Below are positions 15,801 to 22,000 of a stretch of 23,927 bases of DNA, piece by piece. Source of the stretch: an uncultured Senegalimassilia sp. (GTDB lineage: Bacteria; Actinomycetota; Coriobacteriia; Coriobacteriales; Eggerthellaceae); contig NZ_CABQJR010000034.1 of NCBI RefSeq assembly GCF_902464545.1, positions 1 to 23,927 of the forward strand, in the 5' to 3' direction. How positions within the stretch are numbered: position 1 is the stretch's first letter; every line of letters starts with the position of its first letter. A program made the translations under genes and the position numbers. The notes beneath the pieces are model-generated. The model worked only from the letters and a program-made list of their open reading frames with translations. It was not told the origin of the DNA and made no database searches.

Positions 15801-15894
15801 GTTGCGCTGCTCATCCGAGGAGATGGGGTAAACCGCGCGCCGTGCGCAATGGCGTGCTTTGGATCGGACGAAACGACGTAAAGGAGCAATGTTT

Positions 15895-16731
15895 ATGGAC
15901 TTTTCCATCTTCGCCACACCCGAAGCTTGGATCAGCTTGCTGACGCTGATGTTTTTGGAGGTGGTGCTGGGCGTGGACAACATCGTGTTCATCTCCATCA
16001 CCACCAACCGCTTGGCGCCCGAACACCAGCACATCGGTCGCAAGCTCGGTTTGCTCGGCGCTATGATATCGCGCTGCATCTTCCTGTGCTTCGCAAGCTA
16101 TCTGGTGCATATGGCCAAACCGCTGTTCACTTTGGACCTGGGCTTTTTCCAGCATGCGTTCAACGTACGCGACCTGGTGCTGTTGGCGGGCGGCACATAT
16201 TTGATTTACAAGGGCATTGACGAGCTTCGCGACGTGCTGGCATTGACTGAGGAGAAGGCCGCGCATTCCGAGGAGCACAAGCAGCTGCACCGCATCGGCC
16301 TGGGCCAGGCTATCGTCACCATCATGGTCATGGACCTGGTGTTCTCCATCGACTCGGTCATCACCGCGGTGGGCTTGGCGGAGCATCTGATCATCATGAT
16401 CATGGCGGTCATCTTCGCCATCGTCATCATGATGGTGTTCATCGACGCCATCGCCGATTTCATCAACAGGCACACGGAGATGAAGATCTTGGCCCTGGTG
16501 TTCATCACCGTCATCGGCTTGCTGCTGTTCTTCGATTCGCTGGGCATCAACTCCGGCATCGAGGTGCTCGACATGCACATGGAAAAGCTCATGGTGTACT
16601 GCGCCATGGTGTTCGCGGTGGTGCTGGAGCTCATTCAAATGAGGTATCAATCATCACTAACGAAATGGAAGCGCGAGCGCCGGGAGGGCATGACCGACGA
16701 CGAGCTGCGGCGCGACGTCATGGGCGAGTAG
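15895..16731 (+). CDS. TerC family integral membrane protein, probable Mn2+ exporter
   Basis: TerC-family proteins under yybP-ykoY control (Alx, MeeF/MeeY) are linked to manganese export. The 278-aa product has seven or so membrane segments and the family's paired acidic motifs: E22 with D28-N29 (LEVVLGVDNIVFI) and D147/D153 (MDLVFSIDSVITAVG), thought to bind the metal. ATG 15895 is preferred over 15889 because AAGGAG (15881-15886) is then 8 bases away. An Mn2+ riboswitch with terminator lies just upstream. The stop codon is adjacent to the stop of the opposing prophage integrase. Codons from 16633 to 16668 turn abruptly AT-rich (12 of 36 bases G/C) and use AGG, TCA and CTA, hinting that the C-terminal tail may come from the prophage. 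Confidence 0.93.
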   Translation: MDFSIFATPEAWISLLTLMFLEVVLGVDNIVFISITTNRLAPEHQHIGRKLGLLGAMISRCIFLCFASYLVHMAKPLFTLDLGFFQHAFNVRDLVLLAGGTYLIYKGIDELRDVLALTEEKAAHSEEHKQLHRIGLGQAIVTIMVMDLVFSIDSVITAVGLAEHLIIMIMAVIFAIVIMMVFIDAIADFINRHTEMKILALVFITVIGLLLFFDSLGINSGIEVLDMHMEKLMVYCAMVFAVVLELIQMRYQSSLTKWKRERREGMTDDELRRDVMGE

Positions 16732-16740
16732 CTACCTGCG
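16633..16740. other. Probable attL region at the terC 3' end
   Basis: The prophage integrase gene ends at 16732, one base after the terC stop, so the left attachment junction must lie at or just before this point. The AT-rich run 16633-16668 inside terC is a candidate for the junction, with later codons possibly supplied by the element. The exact core cannot be fixed without the right end or an empty site. Confidence 0.4.
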
Positions 16741-18252
16741 CATGTGTATGGTTATGGCCACCTGCGGCTTTCCGCGCCCGTCCGCGTCGTTGGCGTAGTC
16801 GATGCGCTCGACCATCGCCCTGAGCAGAGCGTTCTTGTCGCTCGGCGGCACGTCGTCATCGCGCAGCGCCCGCATGATGTCCTTGAGGCGCATGGCCACG
16901 GCCTCGGGCGGCTCCGGCCGCTCCTGGGCCAGCTCGTCGAGCCTGGCGCGCATCTCCGCGATTCGCGCGTCCATGTCGCGGCGCCGCTCAACGTACTCGG
17001 GCGCGTCCATGCCGCCCGACACGTAAAGCTCAACAAGGCGCTCGACCTTCGCCGAAGCCTTGGCGATGGCCGATTCCACGCCCTCGCGCTCGGCTTCCAG
17101 CGCCTTGGCCGGGTCCTCGCCCGACTCTGCAGCGACCTCGCATTCGAGCGCGGCGCTCTCCAGTGACTCCGACACAAGCCCGACCAGGAGCGAAAGCGGG
17201 GCGGGAGGGCACGTGCACGCGCGGTTCAGCGGGTGCCGAACATATTCGTAGCAGCGGCCCGTCCGGCGCGGGTCGCTCTTCGCGTACACCATGGCGCGGC
17301 CGCATTTCGCGCACCGCAGGACTCCCGCGAGCGGGTTCCTGAGCGGGGCCGACCGCTTTACGTGCGACTCGCCGGCCTTCAGGCGCCTGTTCGCCGCGTC
17401 CCACAGCTCATCGTCAACGATGGGCGGGTGCAGCCCGTCGGCGAGTATCGGCTCGTCCCCCTTGGCATGGCACTTCTCGATGGTCATGCCGTCGCGCCCC
17501 TTGATCTTGGTCACCCTCACGTTCCACGACACCATGCCCTTGTACGCGGGGTTGCGTATGAGCACCTTCACCCTCGCCGGGTCCCACTGCCCGGGCACTC
17601 CCGCCGCCTTCAACCTGCGGGATATCTCGCTCATGGAGATTGCCGGGTCGGCCGTCCACTCGAAGGCCCGGCGCGCCCACGCGGCCCATTCGTTGGGCGC
17701 GAGCGTCTTCATTCCGCGCGCGTCGCGCACCTTGTCGTATCCCAGCGGAGCGTGCGCGGCTATGAACTGGCCGTCCCTCACGGCCTGGTCCTTGCCCTCC
17801 CTCATGCGGCGCTTGATGCCGGTCATCTCGGTGTTGGCGAAGAACATCTGAAGCTGAAGCTGCTGCAGGTCGATGGGGTCGGCCGGGTCGTACACCTTGC
17901 CGGGCGTGACTATGAGCGTGCGCGTGAACTGGAACGCGGAGAGGATGTAGCCGTACTCCATCATGTCACCGCGCCCGAGCCTGTCCACGGCGTGCACCAC
18001 GACGCCCGCAAGCTCGCGCGCCTGCACCATCTCCATAAGCTCCTGGAATCGCGGCCTGGCCGCTATGCTCTCTCCGCTCACCAGCTCGCGCAGTGGCGGC
18101 ATCTCGACCGGCACCGCCATGCGGCGGCACATCGCGGACAACTCGCGCTCATGCTTGCCCAGCGTCTCGAACTCGCCGTTTCTCTCGCGCTCCTCGTCGG
18201 CGCGCGATTTCCTGAGGTACATGACGTACCTGCCCACAGGCAATTCGAGCAT
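16732..18252 (-). CDS. Large serine recombinase (prophage integrase)
   Basis: Large serine recombinases cut all four strands at short att sites and integrate or excise phages in one direction. The 506-aa product has the catalytic domain (about 8-155) with nucleophile S16 (YLRKSR), R66/R68 (ARPRF) and R91/R94 (DRLGRGD). A recombinase domain follows (about 165-290), then a zinc ribbon (C314-X2-C317, C334, C346), a long coiled coil (about 385-447) and a basic C-terminus. ATG at 18252 is chosen because AAGGTGA lies 8 bases upstream; the longer frame begins with TTG at 18297. Its stop directly abuts the terC stop in convergent orientation. No excision factor is evident nearby. Confidence 0.93.
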   Translation of the reverse strand: MLELPVGRYVMYLRKSRADEERERNGEFETLGKHERELSAMCRRMAVPVEMPPLRELVSGESIAARPRFQELMEMVQARELAGVVVHAVDRLGRGDMMEYGYILSAFQFTRTLIVTPGKVYDPADPIDLQQLQLQMFFANTEMTGIKRRMREGKDQAVRDGQFIAAHAPLGYDKVRDARGMKTLAPNEWAAWARRAFEWTADPAISMSEISRRLKAAGVPGQWDPARVKVLIRNPAYKGMVSWNVRVTKIKGRDGMTIEKCHAKGDEPILADGLHPPIVDDELWDAANRRLKAGESHVKRSAPLRNPLAGVLRCAKCGRAMVYAKSDPRRTGRCYEYVRHPLNRACTCPPAPLSLLVGLVSESLESAALECEVAAESGEDPAKALEAEREGVESAIAKASAKVERLVELYVSGGMDAPEYVERRRDMDARIAEMRARLDELAQERPEPPEAVAMRLKDIMRALRDDDVPPSDKNALLRAMVERIDYANDADGRGKPQVAITIHMRR

Positions 18253-18300
18253 GGTATGATTCACCTTGCCTTCCGTGTATTCGGTTGGTGTTCTCAAGAG

Positions 18301-18338
18301 CCCTGCGCTAGGGTGGCAGCCCTATGATGCGCGGGGCT
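18301..18338. other. Stem-loop between integrase and Ltp-like gene
   Basis: CCCTGCGC (18301-18308) pairs with GCGCGGGG (18331-18338, one G-U pair) around an inner AGGG/CCCT stem. It lies between two leftward genes and may end the Ltp-like transcript or lie in the integrase leader. No clear T-run follows on the minus strand. Confidence 0.4.
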
Positions 18339-18348
18339 TTCTTGTTGC

Positions 18349-18975
18349 CTAAAGGCCCTGGCTCGTTGCGCCGTGCTCAGCTTGCTCAGGCGTGAAGCCT
18401 TCGAACTCAAGCTGCTCGACCAGGCCGGAGTGAGAGAACGAGGTGTAATCGAGGTACTTCTTTGCCTTCTTCTCAGCCTGGACCATCCAGTCAGCGCCGC
18501 AGTTGTCTGCGCCGTAGGTAGCATCCTCGGTTGAGAATCCCTCAAACTCAAGCTGCTCGATAAGGCCGGAGTAGGAGAACGCGGAATAGTTGAGGTAAGA
18601 CTTCGCCTTCTTCAGCGCGTTCTTCTGCGAGGTTGTGGCCTGCGACTCAGCGGGCTTGGTCTCAGCCTTCGGTGCTGCGGTTTCCGCTTTGGTCTCGGCG
18701 GCAGGTTCCTGCGCCTTTTCCTCCGTAGCTGCCTGCTGCTCAGCTGGGGCTTGTTCGGTAGCGGCTGGCTTGTCGTTCGTCGTTGCGGTTGTCGTGGTCT
18801 GTCCGTTGCCGCCGATGCTGCCGATTGCGCCAAACACGAACAGCACGCCGATGACGATTGCCGCGATCTTACCCTTGCTCATCTTTTTCTTGGCAGGAGC
18901 GGCGGGCTGAGCCGGGGCAACCGGCTGGTTCTGCTGCTGCGCAGGTTCCTGCGCTCCGTTGTTCTGCTCGTCCAT
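18349..18975 (-). CDS. Membrane-anchored Ltp-type repeat protein, likely superinfection exclusion
   Basis: The C-terminal 90 residues hold two copies of the repeat known from Ltp, the host-cell-surface lipoprotein of Streptococcus phage TP-J34 that blocks DNA injection by other phages. Repeat 1 (about 118-157) and repeat 2 (about 165-204) share SGLxEQLEFEGF and a helix-turn-helix pattern. Here the anchor is not a lipobox: a Pro/Gln/Ala head (1-30) and KKKMSKGK are followed by one membrane segment (about 37-54). Next comes a Thr/Ala/Glu/Lys-rich linker (about 57-115) that would place the repeats outside. The 208-aa product has a strong binding site (GGAAGGAAGGG) before ATG 18975. Its place beside integrase and repressor suggests expression in the lysogen. 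The exclusion role is inferred. Confidence 0.85.
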   Translation of the reverse strand: MDEQNNGAQEPAQQQNQPVAPAQPAAPAKKKMSKGKIAAIVIGVLFVFGAIGSIGGNGQTTTTATTNDKPAATEQAPAEQQAATEEKAQEPAAETKAETAAPKAETKPAESQATTSQKNALKKAKSYLNYSAFSYSGLIEQLEFEGFSTEDATYGADNCGADWMVQAEKKAKKYLDYTSFSHSGLVEQLEFEGFTPEQAEHGATSQGL

Positions 18976-19007
18976 CTCTGTCCCTTCCTTCCTTTTGGGG
19001 TTACTTA

Positions 19008-19027
19008 ATGCGCTCCCATCGGCGCAT
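19008..19027. promoter_or_regulatory. Inverted repeat upstream of the Ltp-like gene
   Basis: ATGCGC (19008-19013) and GCGCAT (19022-19027) flank an 8-base centre, 33 bases before the leftward gene start. On the minus strand TTGAAA lies just upstream of it and a CATTAA-like -10 follows at about 18-base spacing. It could be an operator, but the promoter match is weak. Confidence 0.3.
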
Positions 19028-19064
19028 GTTTCAAAGCTACGTCAGGGCGGGGTCATTGCGCGCG

Positions 19065-19102
19065 GGCATTGGATGACTGTTGCCGTTCGGTCGGCCAATG
19101 CC
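19065..19102. other. Stem-loop after the repressor gene
   Basis: GGCATTGG (19065-19072) and CCAATGCC (19095-19102) are exact complements, with a nested GCCG/CGGC. It lies about 30 bases beyond the stop of the leftward repressor gene. It lacks a T-run, so it is only a possible terminator. Confidence 0.4.
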
Positions 19103-19134
19103 GCCGTTTGCCACCGTCAAGATTAGCTTACCCG

Positions 19135-19461
19135 CTACTCCTTCCCGCTCATTATCCTGGCCGTCTCGGTTATGGCGGCCTTGCTCTCGTCGTCCATGGA
19201 TTCGTAGTAGTCGTTCAGGTTCGCTTGGCGCTCATCCTCAAATTCGTCCTGTTTATCGGATTCGGGAGTTGCGCGGCCGGCTATTTCGTCGAGTGAACAA
19301 TGAAGCGCATCGGCGAACTCCCATGCTCTTTCAAGCGACATTTCGCTTAATCCCTGCTCGTATTTTGTGTATGTGCTGACATTAACCCCCATGTACTCGG
19401 CAAATGCCTTCGCGCTCTTAAACCCAGCGCGTTTTCTCATGGCTTGAAGGTTTGTTCTCAT
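19135..19461 (-). CDS. XRE-family prophage repressor, short form
   Basis: This 108-aa protein has an N-terminal helix-turn-helix of the Cro/CI type (about 3-62: NLQAMRKRAGFKSAKAFAEYMGVNVSTYTKYEQG) and an acidic tail (about 64-108). It has no LexA-like peptidase domain, so RecA-driven self-cleavage is not expected and induction must use another route. ATG at 19461 has AAGGAGG 6-7 bases upstream; the longer frame to 19515 would run into its own promoter. It is divergent from a Cro-like gene, and a good promoter (TTGAAA-17-TAAACT) with an overlapping palindrome lies between. This is the classic lysogeny-switch layout, which makes the repressor call likely. Confidence 0.85.
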   Translation of the reverse strand: MRTNLQAMRKRAGFKSAKAFAEYMGVNVSTYTKYEQGLSEMSLERAWEFADALHCSLDEIAGRATPESDKQDEFEDERQANLNDYYESMDDESKAAITETARIMSGKE

Positions 19462-19486
19462 TTGCCCCTCCTTGTCGATGGCGAAA

Positions 19487-19515
19487 AGTTTACCGCCTGC
19501 TGGTAAAAATTTCAA
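19487..19515 (-). promoter_or_regulatory. Leftward promoter of the repressor gene
   Basis: On the minus strand TTGAAA (19515 to 19510) and TAAACT (19492 to 19487) are separated by exactly 17 bases. A candidate operator palindrome (19489-19507) covers the -10 box and most of the spacer, so the repressor could control its own gene. Confidence 0.7.
19489..19507. promoter_or_regulatory. Operator candidate 1
   Basis: TTTACC and GGTAAA form perfect arms around a 7-base centre. The reverse complement matches operator candidate 2 at 14 of 19 positions, including the AGCA in the centre. Confidence 0.55.
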
Positions 19516-19534
19516 TCACATTGCAAATTATTTG

Positions 19535-19562
19535 TTGACATTGCCCCGCACATGGATAACAC
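19535..19562 (+). promoter_or_regulatory. Rightward early promoter of the Cro-like gene
   Basis: A consensus TTGACA (19535-19540) is followed at 16 bases by TAACAC (19557-19562); the -10 box is imprecise and nearby registers are possible. It faces away from the repressor promoter. Confidence 0.45.
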
Positions 19563-19573
19563 TAAAGCCCGAA

Positions 19574-19592
19574 TTAGCCAGCAAATGGTAAA
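19574..19592. promoter_or_regulatory. Operator candidate 2
   Basis: TTAGCC-AGCAAAT-GGTAAA repeats the layout of candidate 1 (14 of 19 positions equal to its reverse complement) with one exact arm. It lies just downstream of the rightward promoter and before the Cro-like start, where bound protein would block early transcription. Confidence 0.5.
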
Positions 19593-19606
19593 GAACGGAG
19601 GTAGCA

Positions 19607-19837
19607 ATGACTACGTACAGCGATGAGTCTGTGGCGAACAACCTGCGCGCTAATCGCGCAAAGCGTCGTATGACGCAACAGGAAGTTGCCGAGGCAATCG
19701 GAGTGAACGTCTCGACCGTTGCCAATTGGGAACAGGGCAAAGGCGGCATGGGCTTCGAGAACGCATGGAAGCTCGCAGATTTGTTCGAATGCGGCATCGA
19801 TGAATTGTTCGGTCATCACGTCATCCCTGCGGCATAA
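19607..19837 (+). CDS. Cro-like XRE-family regulator, 76 aa
   Basis: The whole protein is one helix-turn-helix domain: VANNLRANRAKRRMTQQEVAEAIGVNVSTVANWEQG, followed by ENAWKLADLFECGIDELFG. GGAGG (19596-19600) lies 6 bases before the ATG. Divergent from the longer repressor and first of the rightward early genes, it fits the Cro position of a lysogeny switch. Its recognition helix (VNVSTVANWEQG) resembles that of the opposing repressor (VNVSTYTKYEQG), so the two may share the operators at 19489 and 19574. Confidence 0.87.
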   Translation: MTTYSDESVANNLRANRAKRRMTQQEVAEAIGVNVSTVANWEQGKGGMGFENAWKLADLFECGIDELFGHHVIPAA

Positions 19838-19847
19838 GGGGCACCAC

Positions 19848-19925
19848 ATGGAGCTGATCGCATCTCTGATTCTCCCGGTCGCGTTCTTCGTGGGCTTGGG
19901 AGTCGGATGGCTGGTCAACAGGTAA
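19848..19925 (+). CDS. 25-aa single-span membrane microprotein
   Basis: ATG 19848 has AAGGGG about 7 bases upstream and the frame closes at 19925. The product is almost entirely one hydrophobic segment (MELIASLILPVAFFVGLGVG then WLVNR), with a GxGxG packing motif. It starts 10 bases after the Cro-like stop and its stop overlaps the ribosome binding site of the next gene, so it sits inside the early operon. I know no family for it. Its size means chance is possible, but the binding site and spacing favour a real gene. Confidence 0.55.
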   Translation: MELIASLILPVAFFVGLGVGWLVNR

Positions 19926-19938
19926 GGAGATGAACCCC

Positions 19939-20175
19939 ATGAGCGAAGAAGAGAAGGCTGGCGAAGAGAACCAGCAGGAGCAGGAGATGAGTCCCAGCAC
20001 GCGGATGCTCGTGGCCATGTGTGGGTACGCGACGAGGATTTTCGAAAGCGACGCCCCGACCAGAACCGATGTTGATCTTGCGTTGCGGGTCGCGAGCGTC
20101 GCATGCGGGCAGATGCGTACTAGAACTCTCCCTTGGGAACTATCATCTGCGCGTCGTCAAGGGAAGCAAGCCTAA
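19939..20175 (+). CDS. Hypothetical acidic prophage protein, 78 aa
   Basis: ATG 19939 is chosen over 19930 because AAGGAG (19924-19929) is then 9 bases away. The N-terminus is very acidic (SEEEKAGEENQQEQE), then a helical stretch (STRMLVAMCGYATRIFES, TDVDLALRVASVAC). No family is recognised. Its last 56 bases are antisense to the leftward gene ending at 20120, and that end (RTRTLPWELSSARRQGKQA) is less protein-like, so the true end could be affected by an undetected mutation. Confidence 0.6.
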   Translation: MSEEEKAGEENQQEQEMSPSTRMLVAMCGYATRIFESDAPTRTDVDLALRVASVACGQMRTRTLPWELSSARRQGKQA

Positions 20176-20338
20176 CGGCAAGCTCCGTGACGAAGTCCGC
20201 CACCAAGCCAGGCTCTCGCAGAATCGCCCCCGCGTCCGTTGCCCCGGACAGCGCGGATTCTGCAAGGCGCATCGCCCGCTCGATTGCGGCATTCCTGGAG
20301 TCGTCTTCCAGGTGCTTATCAAAGTCCTTCTCGTCCAT
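20120..20338 (-). CDS. Hypothetical acidic protein in reverse orientation, 72 aa
   Basis: On the minus strand ATG 20338 has a strong site, GGGAGG, 8 bases upstream. The product is acidic and helical (MDEKDFDKHLEDDSRNAAIERAMRLAESAL, then LVADFVTELAVRLASLDDAQM) and looks like a genuine small protein. I do not recognise it. It points against its neighbours and overlaps the end of the rightward gene by 56 bases. It may be an independently expressed lysogen gene, or an antisense-coupled pair with that neighbour. Confidence 0.55.
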   Translation of the reverse strand: MDEKDFDKHLEDDSRNAAIERAMRLAESALSGATDAGAILREPGLVADFVTELAVRLASLDDAQMIVPKGEF

Positions 20339-20384
20339 ATTTCTCACCTCCCTTCGCGGGAGATTCTACCGAAAGGAACACGCC

Positions 20385-20675
20385 ATGAGCGGAGCAAAGC
20401 CGGCGTTCGCGCCGACCTACGAGGAAGCAGTGAAGCTGGCCGCGCCGTACTACCGGGCGATGACCGAAGAAGATCGCGAGTTCGTGCGGGAGCAGATGGC
20501 GGAAAGCAGGCACGGGCCGCTAATCAATCGCCCCATCGACTGGATTATCGGCAAGACGTTCTTCATGAACGATTTTCTGGCCGGAATCCTCTGCGGGCTT
20601 TTCGCCTTCTGCTTGGCTATCCCCGCCGTAGCGATGGTGGTATGCGCGGCTTATCTGTTCTGCGTATTCGTCTAG
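20385..20675 (+). CDS. Hypothetical small membrane protein, 96 aa
   Basis: ATG 20385 has GAAAGGAA about 6 bases upstream; the longer frame from 20133 is the shadow of the leftward gene. Residues 1-58 are soluble (PTYEEAVKLAAPYYRAMTEEDREFVREQM), and residues 60-96 are hydrophobic (FLAGILCGLFAFCLAIPAVAMVVCAAYLFCVFV), enough for two short spans or one hairpin. The C-terminus would lie in or near the membrane. No family recognised; early phage operons often carry such host-directed membrane proteins, but no function can be given. Confidence 0.65.
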   Translation: MSGAKPAFAPTYEEAVKLAAPYYRAMTEEDREFVREQMAESRHGPLINRPIDWIIGKTFFMNDFLAGILCGLFAFCLAIPAVAMVVCAAYLFCVFV

Positions 20676-20819
20676 CGACCCGTTCTATCTGATTCGAAAC
20701 GCACCTTGAGAACCGAATAGCCGATGAAAGGCCGCCAAGGGCGCGAGCGGGGAGCTGACCCGCCATGACCTCCCTCGGCCTGATTCGGCATGAGAGAAGC
20801 AGAGGAAAGGACATATGCC

Positions 20820-21020
20820 ATGGAAGACAAGCCGATGGCGTTTGCCCCCGGCACGTACGAGGTCGGAAACGCGACCGTGAGCGTGCCGGAGCCGATTTAT
20901 GCGGCGGACATACAGCCCGCCGCATCGATTTTCGTTAGGAGGATACATGCGAACAGGCAACCAGGCGGCTCATTGCCGCCACGAAGAAAAAAAGAATGCG
21001 CGCCGACCCTGGAAAAGTGA
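20820..21020 (+). CDS. Hypothetical small protein, 66 aa
   Basis: ATG 20820 lies 9 bases after GAGGAAAGG (20802-20810). The first 48 residues are protein-like (MEDKPMAFAPGTYEVGNATVSV, PEPIYAADIQPAAS); the tail is basic and overlaps the next gene by 74 bases. No family is recognised. An alternative frame starting at 20764 (58 codons, also with a GGGGAG site) reads as an Arg-rich unlikely protein. The 144 bases before this gene (20676-20819) show nothing else. Confidence 0.5.
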   Translation: MEDKPMAFAPGTYEVGNATVSVPEPIYAADIQPAASIFVRRIHANRQPGGSLPPRRKKECAPTLEK

Positions 21021-21225
21021 CGCGCAAACGGCAGAGAAGCCGGGGAAAGTATATCACCTGCTCGGCTCCGATTTCACCGGGGACGAGATTTGGACCGGGT
21101 TCATGGGCGTCATGCTGCTCCTGCTGGCCCTCGCGGTCGTGTTCTGCTCGGTGACCGCGTACAACCGAGGATACGAGCGCGGCTTGCACTACGCGCAATC
21201 CCAGATTTGCGAGGTCGGAAGGTGA
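20947..21225 (+). CDS. Hypothetical single-span membrane protein, 92 aa
   Basis: ATG 20947 is preceded by AGGAGG at 20937-20942, the strongest site in this stretch. A basic head (about 1-32), a middle part (VYHLLGSDFTGDEIWTGF) and one membrane segment (about 53-70: MGVMLLLLALAVVFCSVTAY) are followed by RGYERGLHYAQSQICEVGR. No family is recognised. Its stop overlaps the GTG start of the next gene (GTGA), which opens a chain of coupled genes. Confidence 0.65.
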   Translation: MRTGNQAAHCRHEEKKNARRPWKSDAQTAEKPGKVYHLLGSDFTGDEIWTGFMGVMLLLLALAVVFCSVTAYNRGYERGLHYAQSQICEVGR

Positions 21226-21629
21226 GCGCGCAGGCTCCGCTGGACAAGGTGGACCGCGCATGCCTTTGGATTCGCGACAATCCCGCGCTGTTCCGCAAGA
21301 TCATGCATCTGGCCCACATCGAGGCCGAGCGGGGAAACGGCAGCTTCCAGCGGGACAACATCTACGATGCCGCCCGGCGGCGCGGAATCCCCATCACCGA
21401 CGCGCGCGAGCTAAGGCGCGACCACAACCTGTACAGCGTGCTCTCGCGCTACATGGTGATGCTTCGTCCGAAGCTGGCGCGATGCATCAACTTCAGGAAA
21501 TCGGACGTCGACGAGATAGACCTCGTAGAGCGGTGGCACGAAATCGTAAACCCCTCGACGTTCTTTCTGGCCGACACATGGAAGGACGCGAAATCGGCGG
21601 TAGAGGCCGAGGATGTGAGCGCGTCATGA
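21222..21629 (+). CDS. Hypothetical early phage protein, 135 aa
   Basis: GTG 21222 is chosen because it overlaps the preceding stop (GTGA) and has GAGG 7 bases upstream. The longer frame to 21090 runs over the neighbour's membrane segment. The product is helical and basic: DRACLWIRDNPALFRKIMHLAHIEAERGNGSFQRDNIYDAARRRG, then RRDHNLYSVLSRYMVMLRPKLARCI. It has the flavour of a small DNA-binding or winged-helix protein, but I cannot name a family. It lies directly before rusA and is coupled to it by ATGA. Confidence 0.75.
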   Translation: MSAQAPLDKVDRACLWIRDNPALFRKIMHLAHIEAERGNGSFQRDNIYDAARRRGIPITDARELRRDHNLYSVLSRYMVMLRPKLARCINFRKSDVDEIDLVERWHEIVNPSTFFLADTWKDAKSAVEAEDVSAS

Positions 21630-22000
21630 TTCAACGCTTCGAGGTCCCGGGCAAGCTGCCCAGCCTCAACGAGTACACGCGCAGCTGCCGGACCAACCCC
21701 TATGCCGGGGCAAAGGCCAAGCGCGAGACCCAGGAGCGCGTCTTGTGGGCCATCAAGGCCGCGAAGCTGGTCCCCATGAAGCCGCCCGTGCTGGTGTCCT
21801 TCGAGTGGGTGGAGCCGGACATGCGGCGAGACAAGGACAACATCAGCAGCGCCAAGAAGTACATCCTGGATGCGCTCGTGGTGAGCGGAGTCATCAAAAA
21901 CGACAACTGGAGATGGATAGCGGGGAACCTTCCCGACCTGTACCGGGTCAACAAGGCGGACCCCCGCGTGATCGTGACATTGGAAGGAGAGCCAAGGTGA
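21626..22000 (+). CDS. rusA: RusA family Holliday junction resolvase
   Basis: RusA dimers cut four-way DNA junctions made during phage recombination and replication. The 124-aa product has the standard length. It opens with the family's FEVPGKLPSLNEYTR and carries the catalytic acids D69 and D71 (RRDKDNISSAKKYILDAL) and D93 (GVIKNDNW), with K77/K78 at the place of the conserved lysine. ATG 21626 overlaps the preceding stop and TGA 21998-22000 overlaps the next GTG. It sits with an ERF annealing protein, so the two probably act in the same recombination pathway. Confidence 0.92.
   Translation: MIQRFEVPGKLPSLNEYTRSCRTNPYAGAKAKRETQERVLWAIKAAKLVPMKPPVLVSFEWVEPDMRRDKDNISSAKKYILDALVVSGVIKNDNWRWIAGNLPDLYRVNKADPRVIVTLEGEPR

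Noticed and set aside
17233..18327. Plus-strand frame of 364 codons opposite the integrase
   Set aside because: His/Arg/Leu-rich shadow of the serine recombinase, whose catalytic motifs are plain.
20021..20692. Plus-strand frame of 223 codons in the early region
   Set aside because: It spans several better-supported small genes in other frames and has low-complexity Arg/Gly content with no start site.
20764..20940. 58-codon frame with a GGGGAG site before ATG 20764
   Set aside because: Arg/His/Gly-rich product with no protein-like pattern; the overlapping frame from 20820 reads better, though the choice is not certain.
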